NCBI GenBank assembly: GCA_030068075.1
Contig: CM057831.1
Location: 12,071,370-12,135,369, forward strand
Origin: Paguma larvata
Lineage: Eukaryota; Chordata; Mammalia; Carnivora; Viverridae
Reading direction: 5' to 3'
Length of the DNA stretch: 64,000 nt
Below the pieces are notes generated by a model. That model ran no database searches and was not told the origin of the DNA. It saw only the letters and a list, made by a program, of their open reading frames with translations. Every line of letters begins with the position of its first letter. Positions within the stretch are counted from its first letter, which is position 1. A program made the translations under genes and the position numbers. Of this stretch, positions 42,850 to 54,009 are shown piece after piece.

Positions 42850-44195
42850 CTAACCCAGATTTTTGAAACCGTACGGAGTACTAACAGCCTGTCTCATTAC
42901 TCACAGTTGTTACCCCGCGGGTCCTGAATTTTCTCCTGAAAATTGCGCTTGCTGTAAAAATCGCGCACTATTTCCCAACCTGAGGTCTTTGGACCCCCGG
43001 GGAAAGTCATAATAAAAGGTTCTGAGAGCTTCTGTCGGTGTCTCAAATAGCCCAACAGAAATCATACCGTTATCTGCACTCTGGCCGTACAGCCTACCTG
43101 AAACGTTGAGTTGCTCTGCTTTTAACTGGGATTGTGTCAACTCGGTGTGCTAACAGTGGTTCTCTCCTGCTACTCGGGAGCTTCGATTGGCTGGGGATGA
43201 CATCATAGGAGTCCCTGGGGTCTGTGGAAGGAAAAACAATAAAAAGAATCCTGGGAAGTTAAAAGGTTGGAACCACGGCAGGGAGGATGGGGCTCTGGAC
43301 TCACAGAATTAGGAGACGTGGGAGCTGGCCATGGTTCTGGTCGAACATGCCACGCCTCTTCTCTGCGCCCCATCTGGAAAGTGGGAATACTCATATCTGC
43401 CTTGAAGGTCGAATAAAGGCAAAAGGGCTTCCAAAAAGGCGGAGTGCTAGAGGAAGAGCAGGTTCAGGGTTATGCCAGCCTAGGAGGTCCCCAGAAGACC
43501 ACAGGCAGAGGGAAAAGGAGAAACGCTTCCTGGGGTACAGAGAAGGGTGGGGTGGGTGTCATGCTAAGGGGTCAGGCAGGCGTCAGATGGTAAAGGCCTG
43601 TGCAGTCATGCTAAGGTGTGGTGCTTCACGGAAAATTCCAGAATTGACGTTGGCCCTCAATTATGATGGATTTCGTGGATCCCAGTGCTTCCCTCTGCTT
43701 CTCAGGGGGCAGTCTGGAACAGAATCCACCCAAGCCACCTCTGTCTGTGTTGGTTTCAGCCTGTAGCTCTGAAGGTTTCAACCCAGCCGTGGCTCCCAGC
43801 ATGTGGAGCTCCTGAGTCCCGGGTGCTGGGGAGCATGAGTGTTTCCTGGGGTGGTGCTCATGGCAACCGGCCAGGTCGCTGGGACCAGACCCTGGCACCA
43901 TGGTAATGAGGACCGGAGCCAAGGCAAGCCCCGGTGGATGATGGGGACCCGAGGCGGGAGGTGCCGCTGTGCCCTAGCTGGGCTCTTCTGTGCAGAACGG
44001 GGCAGAGGGGCCATTCAGTGCTGCCACCTCGGTCCCCCCACGCTCCAGTTGTCTTCTGAAAACCCTTCCTTCCTGGAGACCAATGAACATGCTGCCTTCT
44101 GGGGGAAATTCCACTTTCCCGGAGTCCCAGCTCGGAATGAATTCATTCGTTCTCTGTGGCCGTATACACATTTTGGACACCTCTACTTACTACTT
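42850..44195. other. Mostly unique non-coding DNA
   Basis: A patch at about 42955-43030 ('TTCCCAACCTGAGGTCTTTGG') may be a hAT-type relic, but it is too short to call. Nothing else is recognised. Confidence 0.35.
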
Positions 44196-44199
44196 CTTT

Positions 44200-44345
44200 T
44201 GCTCTTTCTCCTGTTTGGACGATTTCCTTTCTTGCCTGTCTCCTCCCCAGACGGAGCAGGATCGCACCCCGTCTGCACTTGAATCTCCAGCCCTGGATGC
44301 TGAGCCCAAGCAGCCACGGCAGGGGCCCATTAAATGCTGTTGACC
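44200..44345 (+). mobile_element. L2 LINE 3' end fragment
   Basis: Weak sense L2 similarity: 'TTCTTGCCTGTCTCCTCCCC', 'GAATCTCCAGCCCTGGATG' and 'GGCCCATTAAATGCTGTTG'. Confidence 0.45.
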
Positions 44346-44930
44346 GAGGGAGAAAAGGTCTCTTGTGGCCAGATCTGATGCCCGATTCGATCCTGGCCTG
44401 GTATTACTATGTATACACCGAGTGCCATGCCCCTCTCCCGGGCCCCATTCTTTCTTCCTGTGTTCTCAGTGTCTACAGTGAGAGAAGTTGAAACAGTGCC
44501 CACAGGGCTCCTTGAAGAAGGTTTCCATGAAAACGTCAAAAGATATCTCCAGCGAGGACAACACGGAAGCCACCCCAGAGAAATTAATGTTCCACCACTA
44601 AAATTTCCCCCAAACATGGTGGTGTCAGAGCTACCCTTCAGCCCCAGTTTTGTAGCTAGCAGATTCCCAGAAATAGAAAGTCCTTCTGGACGTCCCCTGC
44701 CTACTCTCTGAGCCCTCGTCCTCCTAGGAGCCCCCAAACTGCTCTCTCCTCTCCACCTGGATTGGAAGGAAGCCCAAAGAGACGTAGCTGGCTCCTTTGC
44801 AGGGGTAGAGCCAACTTTAGAAGTGTGTTTGCCGGTGACCTCAGGACGTTGGGACTTGCTTTAGGACTGTCTGATGGTGGCACTGCCACACTCACCTTTA
44901 GGGCCGAGGGAGCACCCGATAGCCGCATTT
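44346..44930. other. Unique non-coding DNA
   Basis: I recognise no repeat or exon. Confidence 0.4.
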
Positions 44931-45205
44931 TTCTATCGCGGCCCCTCCAAAGTCACTACGCCGGAAAAAATACTTGCCTCTGTCACTAGGCTGCAACTGT
45001 AAATAAATTGGAAGATAAAAGACGGCTTTTGCCTTTCAAACTGTGACAGGCACATCCCGGCAAATTGCCTCCGTGCTTTTTTAATAGAAGTAAAAAGGTT
45101 TGGGTGGATCGCGTCGCCTCATAGAGAAGCACTTTTCTTTCATCTGAGCGGCCGCAGATGGGATGATGAACACATTTTTATCTCTGTCTCTAAACAAAAC
45201 ACAAA
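44930..45205. promoter_or_regulatory. Candidate conserved regulatory island
   Basis: Repeat-free AT-rich block with a forkhead-type TGTAAATAAA (44998-45007), a GATA site AGATAA (45013-45018), 'GCCTTTCAAACTGTGACAGG' and 'CTTTTTTAATAGAAG'. The CpG-containing 'GGATCGCGTCGCC' lies within it. Enhancer function is inferred from motif density only. Confidence 0.3.
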
Positions 45206-45870
45206 GAACCCGGAGTCAGACCAACTTTCCTTTCTGGCGTTTCGAGGAAAAAGCTGGGAGTGGGTGGGCACCTCTTGGCAACAAACCCCACAGAAACTAG
45301 AAGCTCAAGTTTAGGGATCGGCTCCCCCAAACAGCAGGCAGCCAGCTTTCTCTCGGACTGGAAGGGTCTGCTTCCCGGGTGCAGAGACACACTTTCATAC
45401 GTCCTCCTCAGTTTACTGATCTACAAGCTAGAAGGAAGGTTCCCGGTTTCCAGATTTGTCTCAAAGCACGAGTCCCGTTCAGCCACATGGAGAGTGTTTT
45501 GTCAGCACCAGTTAAGGGCCATCCTGGTTTTGTGTTAGAATGTCCACACCCCCAGACACATGTTCCTACCGAGACGTGGCCATTCGTAGGCACCCCCTCC
45601 GTAAGGAGGAAGACAAGGGGAATGGTCTCTGTGGACTTGCTGGACGCCAGCCTTGCTGTCTGACATCCGTGTGGTCCTTCCTAGGGGCGTGGCCTCCCTG
45701 ACAGCTCCCTCCATCAACCCCTCCTCTGGGCCGTTGCAGCTCCCATACCTTCCTAGACATCAGTCTTCCCTCCAAAATTGGGAGAAAGAGAGCAAGCCCC
45801 AGGCTGTGGATACTTTTCTCCTCAGCGCCCAGTGCAGGGTCTGACAGGCAGCGAGCGGGCCAAGGGACGG
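45206..45870. other. Unique non-coding DNA
   Basis: No repeat or exon recognised. Confidence 0.4.
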
Positions 45871-45874
45871 AACG

Positions 45875-46188
45875 TGTTGTGTCCCCCAGATTCATATGTC
45901 GAAGCCCCAACTACCAATGTGATGGTATCTGGAGACGAGGTCTTTGGGAGATAATAGGGTTAGATGGGGTAATGAGGGTGGGCGCGAGGGAATTACCCGT
46001 CTCCCCCTGTCATATATGTGCACACTAAGATGGCGGCCACCTACGAGTCCAGAGAAGAGACCTCAGAAGGAAACTACCTTGCTGACGTCGTCTCGGCCTC
46101 CCTGGCCTCCAGGGCTGTGAGAATAAATTTCCGTTGTTCAAGTTACTCAGTCTACGGTGTTTTGTGAGGGCAGCCTGAGCTAAGCGCT
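45875..46188 (+). mobile_element. ERVL-MaLR LTR (MLT1/MST-type)
   Basis: Sense LTR. It starts TGTTGTGTCCCCCAG and runs through 'TTCATATGTCGAAGCCCC', 'GTGATGGTATCTGGAGACG', 'TTTGGGAGATAATAGGG', 'CTCCAGGGCTGTGAGAATAA' (poly-A signal region AATAAA) and 'GGCAGCCTGAGCTAAGC'. It is a solo LTR with no retroviral genes beside it. A telomere-type repeat begins about ten bases downstream. Confidence 0.9.
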
Positions 46189-46196
46189 CTTGGAAT

Positions 46197-46232
46197 GGGT
46201 TAGGGTTAGGGTTAGGGTTAGAGTTAGGGTTT
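46197..46232 (+). repeat. Interstitial telomeric repeat (GGGTTA)n
   Basis: Four perfect GGGTTA units (46197-46220), then GAGTTA and GGGTTT. The plus strand carries the vertebrate telomere G-strand motif. The array is short, about 36 bases, and nearly perfect. Confidence 0.95.
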
Positions 46233-46234
46233 AC

Positions 46235-47125
46235 TACATTTGGGGTGAGTAGTTAAGCTGACTAAGGTGCCTGGAAAGGAGGGTTCGGTCGAGACTCCGA
46301 AGCTGAGGACTGCGCCCACCCCCGTGGCCACCCTGCCACCAGACCAGTGAAAGGCTTCGAGCAACTGGCTGTGTGACCGTTAGCTTCTCATCCACCTCGA
46401 GGGTATAAAGAGAGAGATTGACGAGGGTGCTGGGAGGCTTTCTCTGGAGTGAGCTGTCAGTGGGCTGTGTCCCACCTACGCAAATGAAGGGACACAAGGA
46501 GAGCCACTCAAGAGCTTGGCTAAGGCCTGAGAAGGGCTAAAGGGGAGCAATTCTGGCTAGCCGGGCCTGCGGATGCTGGGCAGACAGGGACCCGGTGGCC
46601 CCAAACTACTTCCTCCCAGAGGCCGGGGGCAGAGAGAGACCCTACTTCCTGTGGGCTGGTGTCGGCCATGTAGAGGGATGCTGGGAACTTTGAAACCTTC
46701 GCGGCTGGGGTGCACCCTCAGCTGCAGGGCTGGGGGAGGTGGCGACCAAAAGCCACCAGTAGAGGAGGTGTCACCCACATCAAGGGAATCACAAGTGAGA
46801 GGACACACATGAGTCCCTGACGAGAGAAAGCCTTGGCACTTGGAACGTGCTACGTCTAGAGGGAATGGATGCTGTATTACCATCCTCCAAGTCAAGTGGG
46901 ACCTTCCCTGGCCTTTCTTCCTCCTCCCCCACTGCCCCCTCTATACCCTAGACATTGAGGGGACTCCCAACCACAGACACGAATGGAGGAAGAGCAGAAT
47001 GAGAATATAGTGATAAAACTGGCTACCTCGCCCCCCGCCCCGCCCCGGCCTTGAGCAGGGCAGGCTGGCAGGTAGGAGCTTCAGATAGGATATGAATAGG
47101 AGGCTCTGATATTAGATTGACCTGG

Positions 47126-47126
<1 letters not shown>
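46235..47126. other. Unique non-coding DNA
   Basis: No repeat or exon recognised. A C-rich GCCCCCCGCCCCGCCCCGG patch lies near 47031-47049. Confidence 0.4.

Positions 47127-47156
<30 letters not shown>
47127..47156. repeat. Poly-T run (30 T)
   Basis: An uninterrupted homopolymer of 30 T. The sequence after it (AATTGAGAGTC) does not continue into a recognised SINE or LINE, so it may be the tail of a lost or heavily decayed retroinsertion. Confidence 0.95.
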
Positions 47157-47160
<4 letters not shown>

Positions 47161-49075
47161 GAGAGTCTGCTCCAGAAGCTATGAGGTGTTTCTAAGAGGT
47201 CCTCCAGCGGTCAGGAAAGATCACGCTTGAATGGGCTGTGGAGAAATAACAGAATAAAGTTGCTTTCTGGTTGCACCTAGCAAGTCTAGTTCCCTCCCCC
47301 TGCCACCCTCCGCCTCCTGGGGCTGGGGGATGGATTATACTGTGTTCTGCCTTTGTGCTGGGGCTGGGGGAAGTCTAAGAACACACTACCCACCGGGGGC
47401 AGAGGTGAGGGAGGGCTCTCAGCAGCTCCTGGGGGCGCACACTGAGCGTTGTGGCCTGCGAACACCCGACAGCGCCTCAGCAAGAGAGGGCAGGGAGGCC
47501 TCCAAGATTTGTTCCCAATCAAGACACAGCACAGTTTTAACCTCCTTGGGAGATAAGTCAGACCCACTAAGAGAGTGTAGAGGAAGCGAGGGCACATTCA
47601 TGGAGGCTGTTTCTTTACATGAGCCTTTGCGTGAAGTGGGTTCAAATAAGGGGGGGGGGAACGGAGGCAGAAAGGACAGTTGAGAGATGACTCTGAGTTG
47701 TGACTTTATTATTTATTTTTTAATTCTCAATGTTCATTTCCATTTTTTTTTCCCCAGTGTTCATCATTTCTGGACCATCCAGACACACGGTTGTCTTTCT
47801 ATTTTCATATGGAAACACCGCCCCCCCAACTCAGTCCAAACTCAAAAGAAATTATCTTTGAATTAGCCAGAGTTTCCAGGTTCTGTGTGCCGCTCGCCTC
47901 TTGACATCGAGAGCGTGCAAGATTTATTTACTGGGTCAGTTTCACCCCTTCCGGGCCGCCCCTCCCTGTGATTCTTCCCTGCGCTGAGGACACTCTTGGA
48001 GAGGAAGGAAAATAAACACAGAGAGGGCTCTGGCAGCAGACTGGCTGTGCACTGAGATGGAAATGTGTTTACGGTGCGCGGGGGAAAAACGATTTTGGGC
48101 AGTGAGGTTGGCAAAGACAGATAAAGGGGATTTGGTTAGAAGCGAGAGTTAAATGATAGTGAAGGTCTAGAGACGCTGTGATCAATAAATATGAAGTTCA
48201 ACCTCATTGCTTTGTTGCAGCCGAGAAGGGCCGAGCCCTGCCTGCCTCCTGGCCCCAGGCCTCTGGCTGCGGACTGTGTTGGTGGATTCCGTTGATGAAG
48301 GCCTCGGACTCCGAACTTGAAATTCACTCTGTCGGGCCAGAGCTCTCGCTGACGCAAAGGAGAACAAATGCTGCCTTCCTGCCGTTCCGGCCGGGGGTGT
48401 GCGTACGAGATGGGTACCTCCACCGTGTTCCGGGGCTGCCTGGGGCCGGCCCAGGGCTTCCTGTGGGGGACGCTATCCAGAGAATCCCAAGTTCCCCTGG
48501 ACACGCTGTTTTCAGGACAGCATAGTTTAGCCCAAAGGAGAGCCCTGTTTGTTGTCAATATAAAATTCAGAGCCCCCTATCTGTTAGCTTTATGAGCAAT
48601 GGGTGTGTATATATGCTTTGGAGAAGAACGAAGTGAGGGATCCTCTGCAATTATCTTCAGGCTGTGAGAGTCGATGAAGACTGGATGCCTACCCATTCCC
48701 CACCATTCGATGAGTCCAAGGTCATTTACGCAGGGATTAAAGTCTTGGTCTCCGTCTAGATCGCCGAGACAGGATTCTGAACCCGGGTGCCTGGACGCCC
48801 AGAGCACCCCATGGGTGCTCTTCGAGAGTGCCTGCACGCCTCTTACTGAGAAAATTGTGCATTTATAACATTTTTCTGAAGTTTGTCATTTTCTTTTGAC
48901 CCTCAAAGAGGCTTGGGGTCCCCCAAAGGGAGAAAACCACTGGCCTATCAAGTTCTGTACCATCTACGAAGATACTCTGCTCCATGATGGTATTGACCAA
49001 CAGAGCTTTGCACGTTGAGGGAGTGAGAAACAGGAGGGAGCTTTGATGTATTACTTCTGAAGAGTCAGGGAGAAT
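47157..49075. other. Mostly unique non-coding DNA
   Basis: An AT-rich block at 47700-47880 is repeat-free. A patch at 48885-48955 ('GGGGTCCCCCAAAGGGAGAAAACCACTGG') ends in ACCACTG and may be a hAT terminal remnant. No gene is seen. Confidence 0.4.
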
Positions 49076-49084
49076 TCTCTGGGG

Positions 49085-49430
49085 AGGCTTTCCTTCCATC
49101 CATCTGTCTGTCCATCCATCCATTCCCCATTGATGAAGGTCTAATACGTGCCACCACTGTGTCAAGTCTAGAGGTTTTAGACGCAAATGGCACAATGTGG
49201 AGGGGAGATAGGTAGATAACATAAAACAAAATACCATGAAGAACATTCTAGAATCAATGCCTTTCGTGGTACAAGCGGAGGTATTTTGCAGGGAAGCAGA
49301 GAAGGGGCTCTGGTGGGCTTCACAGAGACTATGAGGCTTGAGCCAGGTCTGAAAGGCCAAGTCAAGGTGATAGAATCTTTTCTCTCGGGTATGTTTAAGT
49401 TAAGGTGCCCTCCTGGCCAAAGGCAGGATT
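49085..49430 (-). mobile_element. L2 LINE, 3' portion
   Basis: Antisense L2: 'CCATCCATCCATTCCCCATTG', 'ACGTGCCACCACTGTGTC', 'GTAGATAACATAAAACAAAA', 'GGTGGGCTTCACAGAGAC' and 'GAGCCAGGTCTGAAAGGCC'. Confidence 0.75.
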
Positions 49431-50388
49431 CAGAGAGCAGGACTTTAGTAGAGCAGACTGTGCAGGGGGGCGGGGCCTGGGGGCGTGTGCATGCTTGTTT
49501 GCACACGCTGTTGGCCGTGTGATTTGTGTGCCTCTTGGGGAGCAGGCGGGGGAGGAGGGGTAGAGAAAATGGAGGAACTCCATGCTGAGGATTGTCTGGC
49601 CTCCTGTTTCGCTTGGTCCCAGGCAGGGAGAGGGAGAGGAGAGCATGGGGATCGACATGTCTTTCGGAGGAGAGAGCCTAATAAGTGGAGTGGAGAAGAG
49701 CAGGAGACCATTGGGGCAGGACACTCACTGCTCCTGCATCCTCATCCCTAGCTGCATCTTGGCGGGGGGGGGGGTGGCGGTGACTGGGCCAATAGACTGG
49801 GAGCGGCCAGAAGTGAGTTTTCTCTCCCTCCCTCTCTGTCTGCCCTCCCTGCCGGACCTGGAATAGAGGAGGGGGCATCTGGGTCGTTGCTCCTCCCCTG
49901 GGATCAGCTGTGGATGAAGGCCTGGGTCCCAGGAGGAGCAGAGAGCAAAGCGTTACTAAACCTCTGCTCTCTCTGGTTTGGTTTGGAAGACCTTCCCCAG
50001 CTGGCTTCTAGGAAGCCCACCCCATTCTAATAAAAGATAGAGAGGAGAAAGACCAACTCGGCCCATACCAGGCTTGGGGTCACGGGAACTGCCGGCCGCC
50101 CAGAGGCAGGGCTGCCTTAGCGGCTCGCTAACAGGTGTATGGGTGAGGACTGGAGAGAACAAAGGCATACTCACAGAGATCAGACCAGGGGCCACTGTTC
50201 CCCATTCCCCCTCCCCCCCGTGTCCGGCTCTGGTGAACACCCATAGAAGGTGAGAAGGCAGGAGGAGGGAATTAAGACCCTGCTCTGTTCCTCGTGCTAA
50301 TGGAGGGGAGAGACAGGTGTTTGGAAAGAACAGACAGCCCCTAAACCTGGAGTTAGCGTAGTGTTTTCACGCTTAAAAATCTTTTTTA
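49431..50388. other. Unique non-coding DNA
   Basis: A G run lies at about 49761-49775. No repeat family or exon recognised. Confidence 0.4.
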
Positions 50389-50543
50389 GGGGCGCCTGGG
50401 TGGCTTAGTCGGTTAAGCAAGCGTCTGACTTCGGCTCAGGTCATGATCTCACAGTTCGTGGGTTTGAGCCCTGTGTCAGGCTCTGCACTGGAGCCCGGAG
50501 CCTGCTTCAGAGTCTGTGTCTCCCTCTTTGACTGCCCCACCCC

Positions 50544-50583
<40 letters not shown>

Positions 50584-50610
50584 CTCAAAATTAAAAACAT
50601 TAAAAAATAT
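50389..50610 (+). mobile_element. Feline CAN-SINE
   Basis: Sense copy with an intact head GGGGCGCCTGGGTGGCTTAG, an AGC-duplicated segment (GTTAAGCAAGCGTCTG), the B-box region GGGTTTGAGCCC, a body with a small deletion, a pure (CT)n tract at 50551-50580 and an A-rich tail. Confidence 0.95.
50551..50580. repeat. (TC)n microsatellite inside a SINE
   Basis: Fifteen uninterrupted TC units, expanded from the CT tract of the SINE. Confidence 0.95.
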
Positions 50611-50635
50611 ATTTTTGTAATGTCCAGTAGTCTTC

Positions 50636-50800
50636 ATTTCCATTGAATCCTACCAAGAGCCCCGCGAGGCAGGCGTTTATATTAGTTAGCCCCCTTTCCA
50701 GATGGAAACACTGAGGCACAGAGAGCAGTTTGACTTTGGTCGTGTAGCTAGCAAGAAGCGAGACGCAAGTCAGCCTTGGAAGTCTTCTGGCTGCAAAGCC
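50636..50800 (-). mobile_element. MIR SINE fragment
   Basis: Antisense MIR: 'CAAGAGCCCCGCGAGGCAGG', 'CCTTTCCAGATGGAAACACTG', 'AGGCACAGAGAGCAGTTTG' and 'GTCGTGTAGCTAGCAAG'. Confidence 0.85.
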
Positions 50801-51159
50801 CACATGCTTTGCAACCCAACCTGCCTGGCCCTTCGGAGCTTCTGGGAATTCACAGTCTTCCCCAGTTTCCCCGGAAGCCCTGGCAGAGAGGAGCCGGAAG
50901 CCTGTTCTTCCTTCAGCCGAGGGGTAGATTAAGAGCGGACGAGCCAGGATGTACACCCTCGGCCGATGCAGGGAGGAACAATGAAATGTTCACCTTTCTG
51001 TTAAATTATGCAGCGATATATGAAGTTACATTTAAAAATCCGCATCGCGTGAATAAAACCCAAGTGTCCCCCTCCCCTCCTCCCCGCCCCCCGCCCCCGC
51101 CACCCCTAGATCTTTGCCGGCGGTCACTGGGAGACGGGCACGCATCTTTATAGCCCGGC
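50801..51159. other. Unique non-coding DNA
   Basis: C-rich patch at about 51067-51105. Nothing else is recognised. Confidence 0.4.
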
Positions 51160-51932
51160 TCCTGTACGTTCACATATATGCACGAATAGAAACATGTTGG
51201 GGCTTGTTTTTTGCATAGATGATAAAATGTGTATTACGGCTTGCAATTTGCTCTTTTCACTTTTTTTGCTTAACCATATGCCTTGGACGGATTTCAATTT
51301 CACTACCTATAGAACCCATCGTGTTTTCACAGCCAAATAAGATGACATGAGATACGTATACATTGCATATACCTAGACATGCGTATGTTATTTAACGATC
51401 TGGCTTCGTTGGACATTTGGGTCACGTGTTTTTTCACTGTTAGAGAGAACGTAGCGACGACGACAACCGGAAACGACATAACAGAGGACATCTCTGTCCG
51501 TGCTCTTCCATATACACAAATGAGGAATTCTCTAGGAGAGACACCCACAAGTAAAATTCCTAGCAGAAAGATAAGTGCGTATTTAATTTGAATACATACT
51601 CTTTTCCAATTTATGCTCCTGGCAGCCGTGTGTCAGACTTCCCATCTCCCCACACCCCCCGGAACACTCGGTATTATTAATATTATACTTTTTGGCCAAA
51701 ATAAAATATTTGATTTGATTAGATTTGAACTTCCCTGATTTCGAAGAAACATTTTTCATATGTTCCCTGCTTATATATCTTTCCTTTTCTATGAATTACT
51801 TGTTCTTATTTTCTGCTTATTCTTCTCATTTCTGCGGACGCTCTGTATACATCCTGGAGATTAATTCGCCTCTGTTATACATATTCCACATATTTCTCCC
51901 AGTCTGTCAGTTACCTTTCAACTTTGTTTATA

Positions 51933-51959
51933 GTTTGTTTGTTTGTTTGTTTGTTTTTT
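51933..51959. repeat. (GTTT)n microsatellite in L1
   Basis: Five GTTT units followed by a T run, inside the decayed L1. Confidence 0.85.
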
Positions 51960-52254
51960 GGTCAGACAGAAAAAATTAGTTTTGACACCATTTATCAGTT
52001 TTTTTCTTTTATGGTTTTGGTTTTATTGTGTCTTCCCTAAGAAGGTCTTCTGTACCCCAAGGTTATATTTTTTTCTAATTTTCTTCTAATATTTGTATCG
52101 TGTCCCTCTTGCTTGGGAAGCTTAGTCAACTTGAAATGTCTTGTTTTGTTATGGTGGAAAGGAGGCTGTAACTTCATTTCCTCCAAATCGATAGCTTCTG
52201 TGGCTGTGGTTTCCACTTCCCCTAGATTTTTCTTTCGGCATCTGTCCCATCCCT

Positions 52255-52865
52255 GTGTATGCCCTGGGCTTCGGGGCTGGGCCTCATTAGTTTACGGGTA
52301 ATCCCATACACCTTGCCTAAACTTCAGAGCACGGCACCCCGTCAGTCATGGTGTATTCACCATGCCGTTCGGGATCGGCAGTACGACCCGGTCAAGGTGA
52401 GAAGAAGTTGACTGATGTACTTGGGCGAAATATTTTGTTCACTTCTAAAAGATAACCCTAGAAGGGAAAAGAAAAAAAAAGATTTTCTTCCTTCGGACAT
52501 CATGGTTTGTGACTACAGATCGAGGTGTTGCTATGACTCTTCTGCTCTCAGGAGACACGTCAGCCTGAGGGTGAGGCCACCTGTAGAAATGGGCCTGGCT
52601 ATGAACTATGAACAAAGCCCCAAGAATGGAGTCAGAGCCAGTGGGTTGGGCCGACCTCAAAGCCTCGCTACCACCTTATCTACCTCTGGGCTTCTCTATG
52701 CAGGCTATATGTTTCCTTATTATTGAAGACTCGTTGAGTCAAGTTCTCTATTAAGGGCAACAGTCGCTTGATACAACAGGCCGTTGTTCCAGTGCTACCT
52801 GTGACTTATCAGTCCACCCTCTAATCATTAGCTATGCCAGCCTACACTCCTGTGCATGCACGAAC
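52255..52865. mobile_element. Repeat inserted into the L1, family unassigned
   Basis: The L1 match stops near 52250 and resumes near 52870 with the next L1 block, so this segment is an insertion. Its right half ('GGACATCATGGTTTGTGAC', 'CAAAGCCCCAAGAATGGAGTC', 'GACTCGTTGAGTCAAGTTC') resembles an old LTR-type mammalian repeat, perhaps the same broad group as 2700-3250. The family is not named. Confidence 0.5.
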
Positions 52866-54009
52866 TATGTATTATCTGTCCATTCTCAGGCTGACACTGT
52901 CTTGTTCTCAGGACTGTGGCTGCTGTAATCATCGTATATTTTGTACGCGTAGGGGGAAGACCCCTCTTGCTCATACTTCTTTTTCAGTCTATCTCTTCCT
53001 GTTGTTTTCTTCCAGATGGATTTAAAGTAAGTTGATCGAGTTCCGTAGAATTCTATGGCGATTTTGACAGGAGTGGCTTTGAACTTGGGGAGAATCGTCA
53101 CCTATACAATGCTGAGACTTCCCAGCCAGGAACAGGGGATGCCTCTCCGTCTCTGTAGATGCTTTTCTGTGATACTCAGTAGAGTTTTATAGTTTTTCCA
53201 TAAAAGGCTTTCCACAAAAGCCTTGTCCATATCTTACTGGATCCATTCCCTGGGAACCTCAGAGACAACAGCATTGTTGTTGTCGTTTCTTGTTTTGTGT
53301 TTTTATTTTGCATATCTTTTTTTTTTTTTTAAAGCGGTGGCCTGGAGGGAAGCTTTGGGTTTTAGTGGTTGTTCGGAGACTCGACCATCGCACTGGAATA
53401 TTATTATCTATAGCGTGCCATTTCATTCTTTTGGATTTCCTAGGTAGATAATCATAGTATCTGAAAATAACGTTTTCCTTTTCTCCTTCTTTTGTTTATT
53501 CTCCATTCTTCTTGTTCTTCCCTTGATGCACCTCCCAGAATCTTGCTGGAAGGAAACAGGCACCCATGTGTTCTTTGCAGGCAGAATGGAGATGTTGCTA
53601 ATGGTTTGGGGGAAGTTCTGGAATTAAGGAAGCTTAATTTTCTTCCTGCTTGAGTTTTTTGTTATTGTTGTCGCTGTTGTTGTTTGCTTTTGTTTTCGTT
53701 TTTTTTTTTTTAATGAAGAAAAACTATAGAATTGTCTCAAATGCTTTTTCGGCGTGTACCAAGACACCCACACAGACTTTTCCTTTCTCACATAGTGAAC
53801 TATATTAACACATTTTATAATGTTGAATCAGCCTATATTACGAGGACACACCCAAACTGGTGATGAGCTATCATTCTCTCACTCATTGCTCAAAATATTT
53901 TCTTTGGGATGGAGGCAGCAATATTCAAAAGTGAGCGATGAGTCCTTAGGTTTTCCTTGCTGGTTGTCGTGCCCTCCTTCTCGGGTTCTAATCCGTCAAG
54001 GGACATCGC

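Larger units (their letters stand above)
51160..53975 (-). mobile_element. Old L1 LINE: 3' UTR and part of ORF2, interrupted
   Basis: Read along the plus strand, the reversed L1 3' UTR comes first ('GCTTGCAATTTGCTCTTTTC', 'CTTGGACGGATTTCAATTTC', 'GTAAAATTCCTAGCAGAAAG'). Blocks of the reversed ORF2 end follow: 'TCTCCCAGTCTGTCAG', 'CCCTAAGAAGGTCTTCTG', 'GGGGAGAATCGTCACCTATAC', 'CAGTAGAGTTTTATAG', 'GATTTCCTAGGTAGATAATC', 'CTCAAATGCTTTTTCGGCG'. It is full of stops and small indels and codes for nothing. A foreign segment lies at about 52255-52865. Confidence 0.9.

Noticed and set aside
48885..48955. Possible hAT transposon end.
   Set aside because: Only a terminal ACCACTG-like motif and a short GGGGTCCCC block; too little to call an element.
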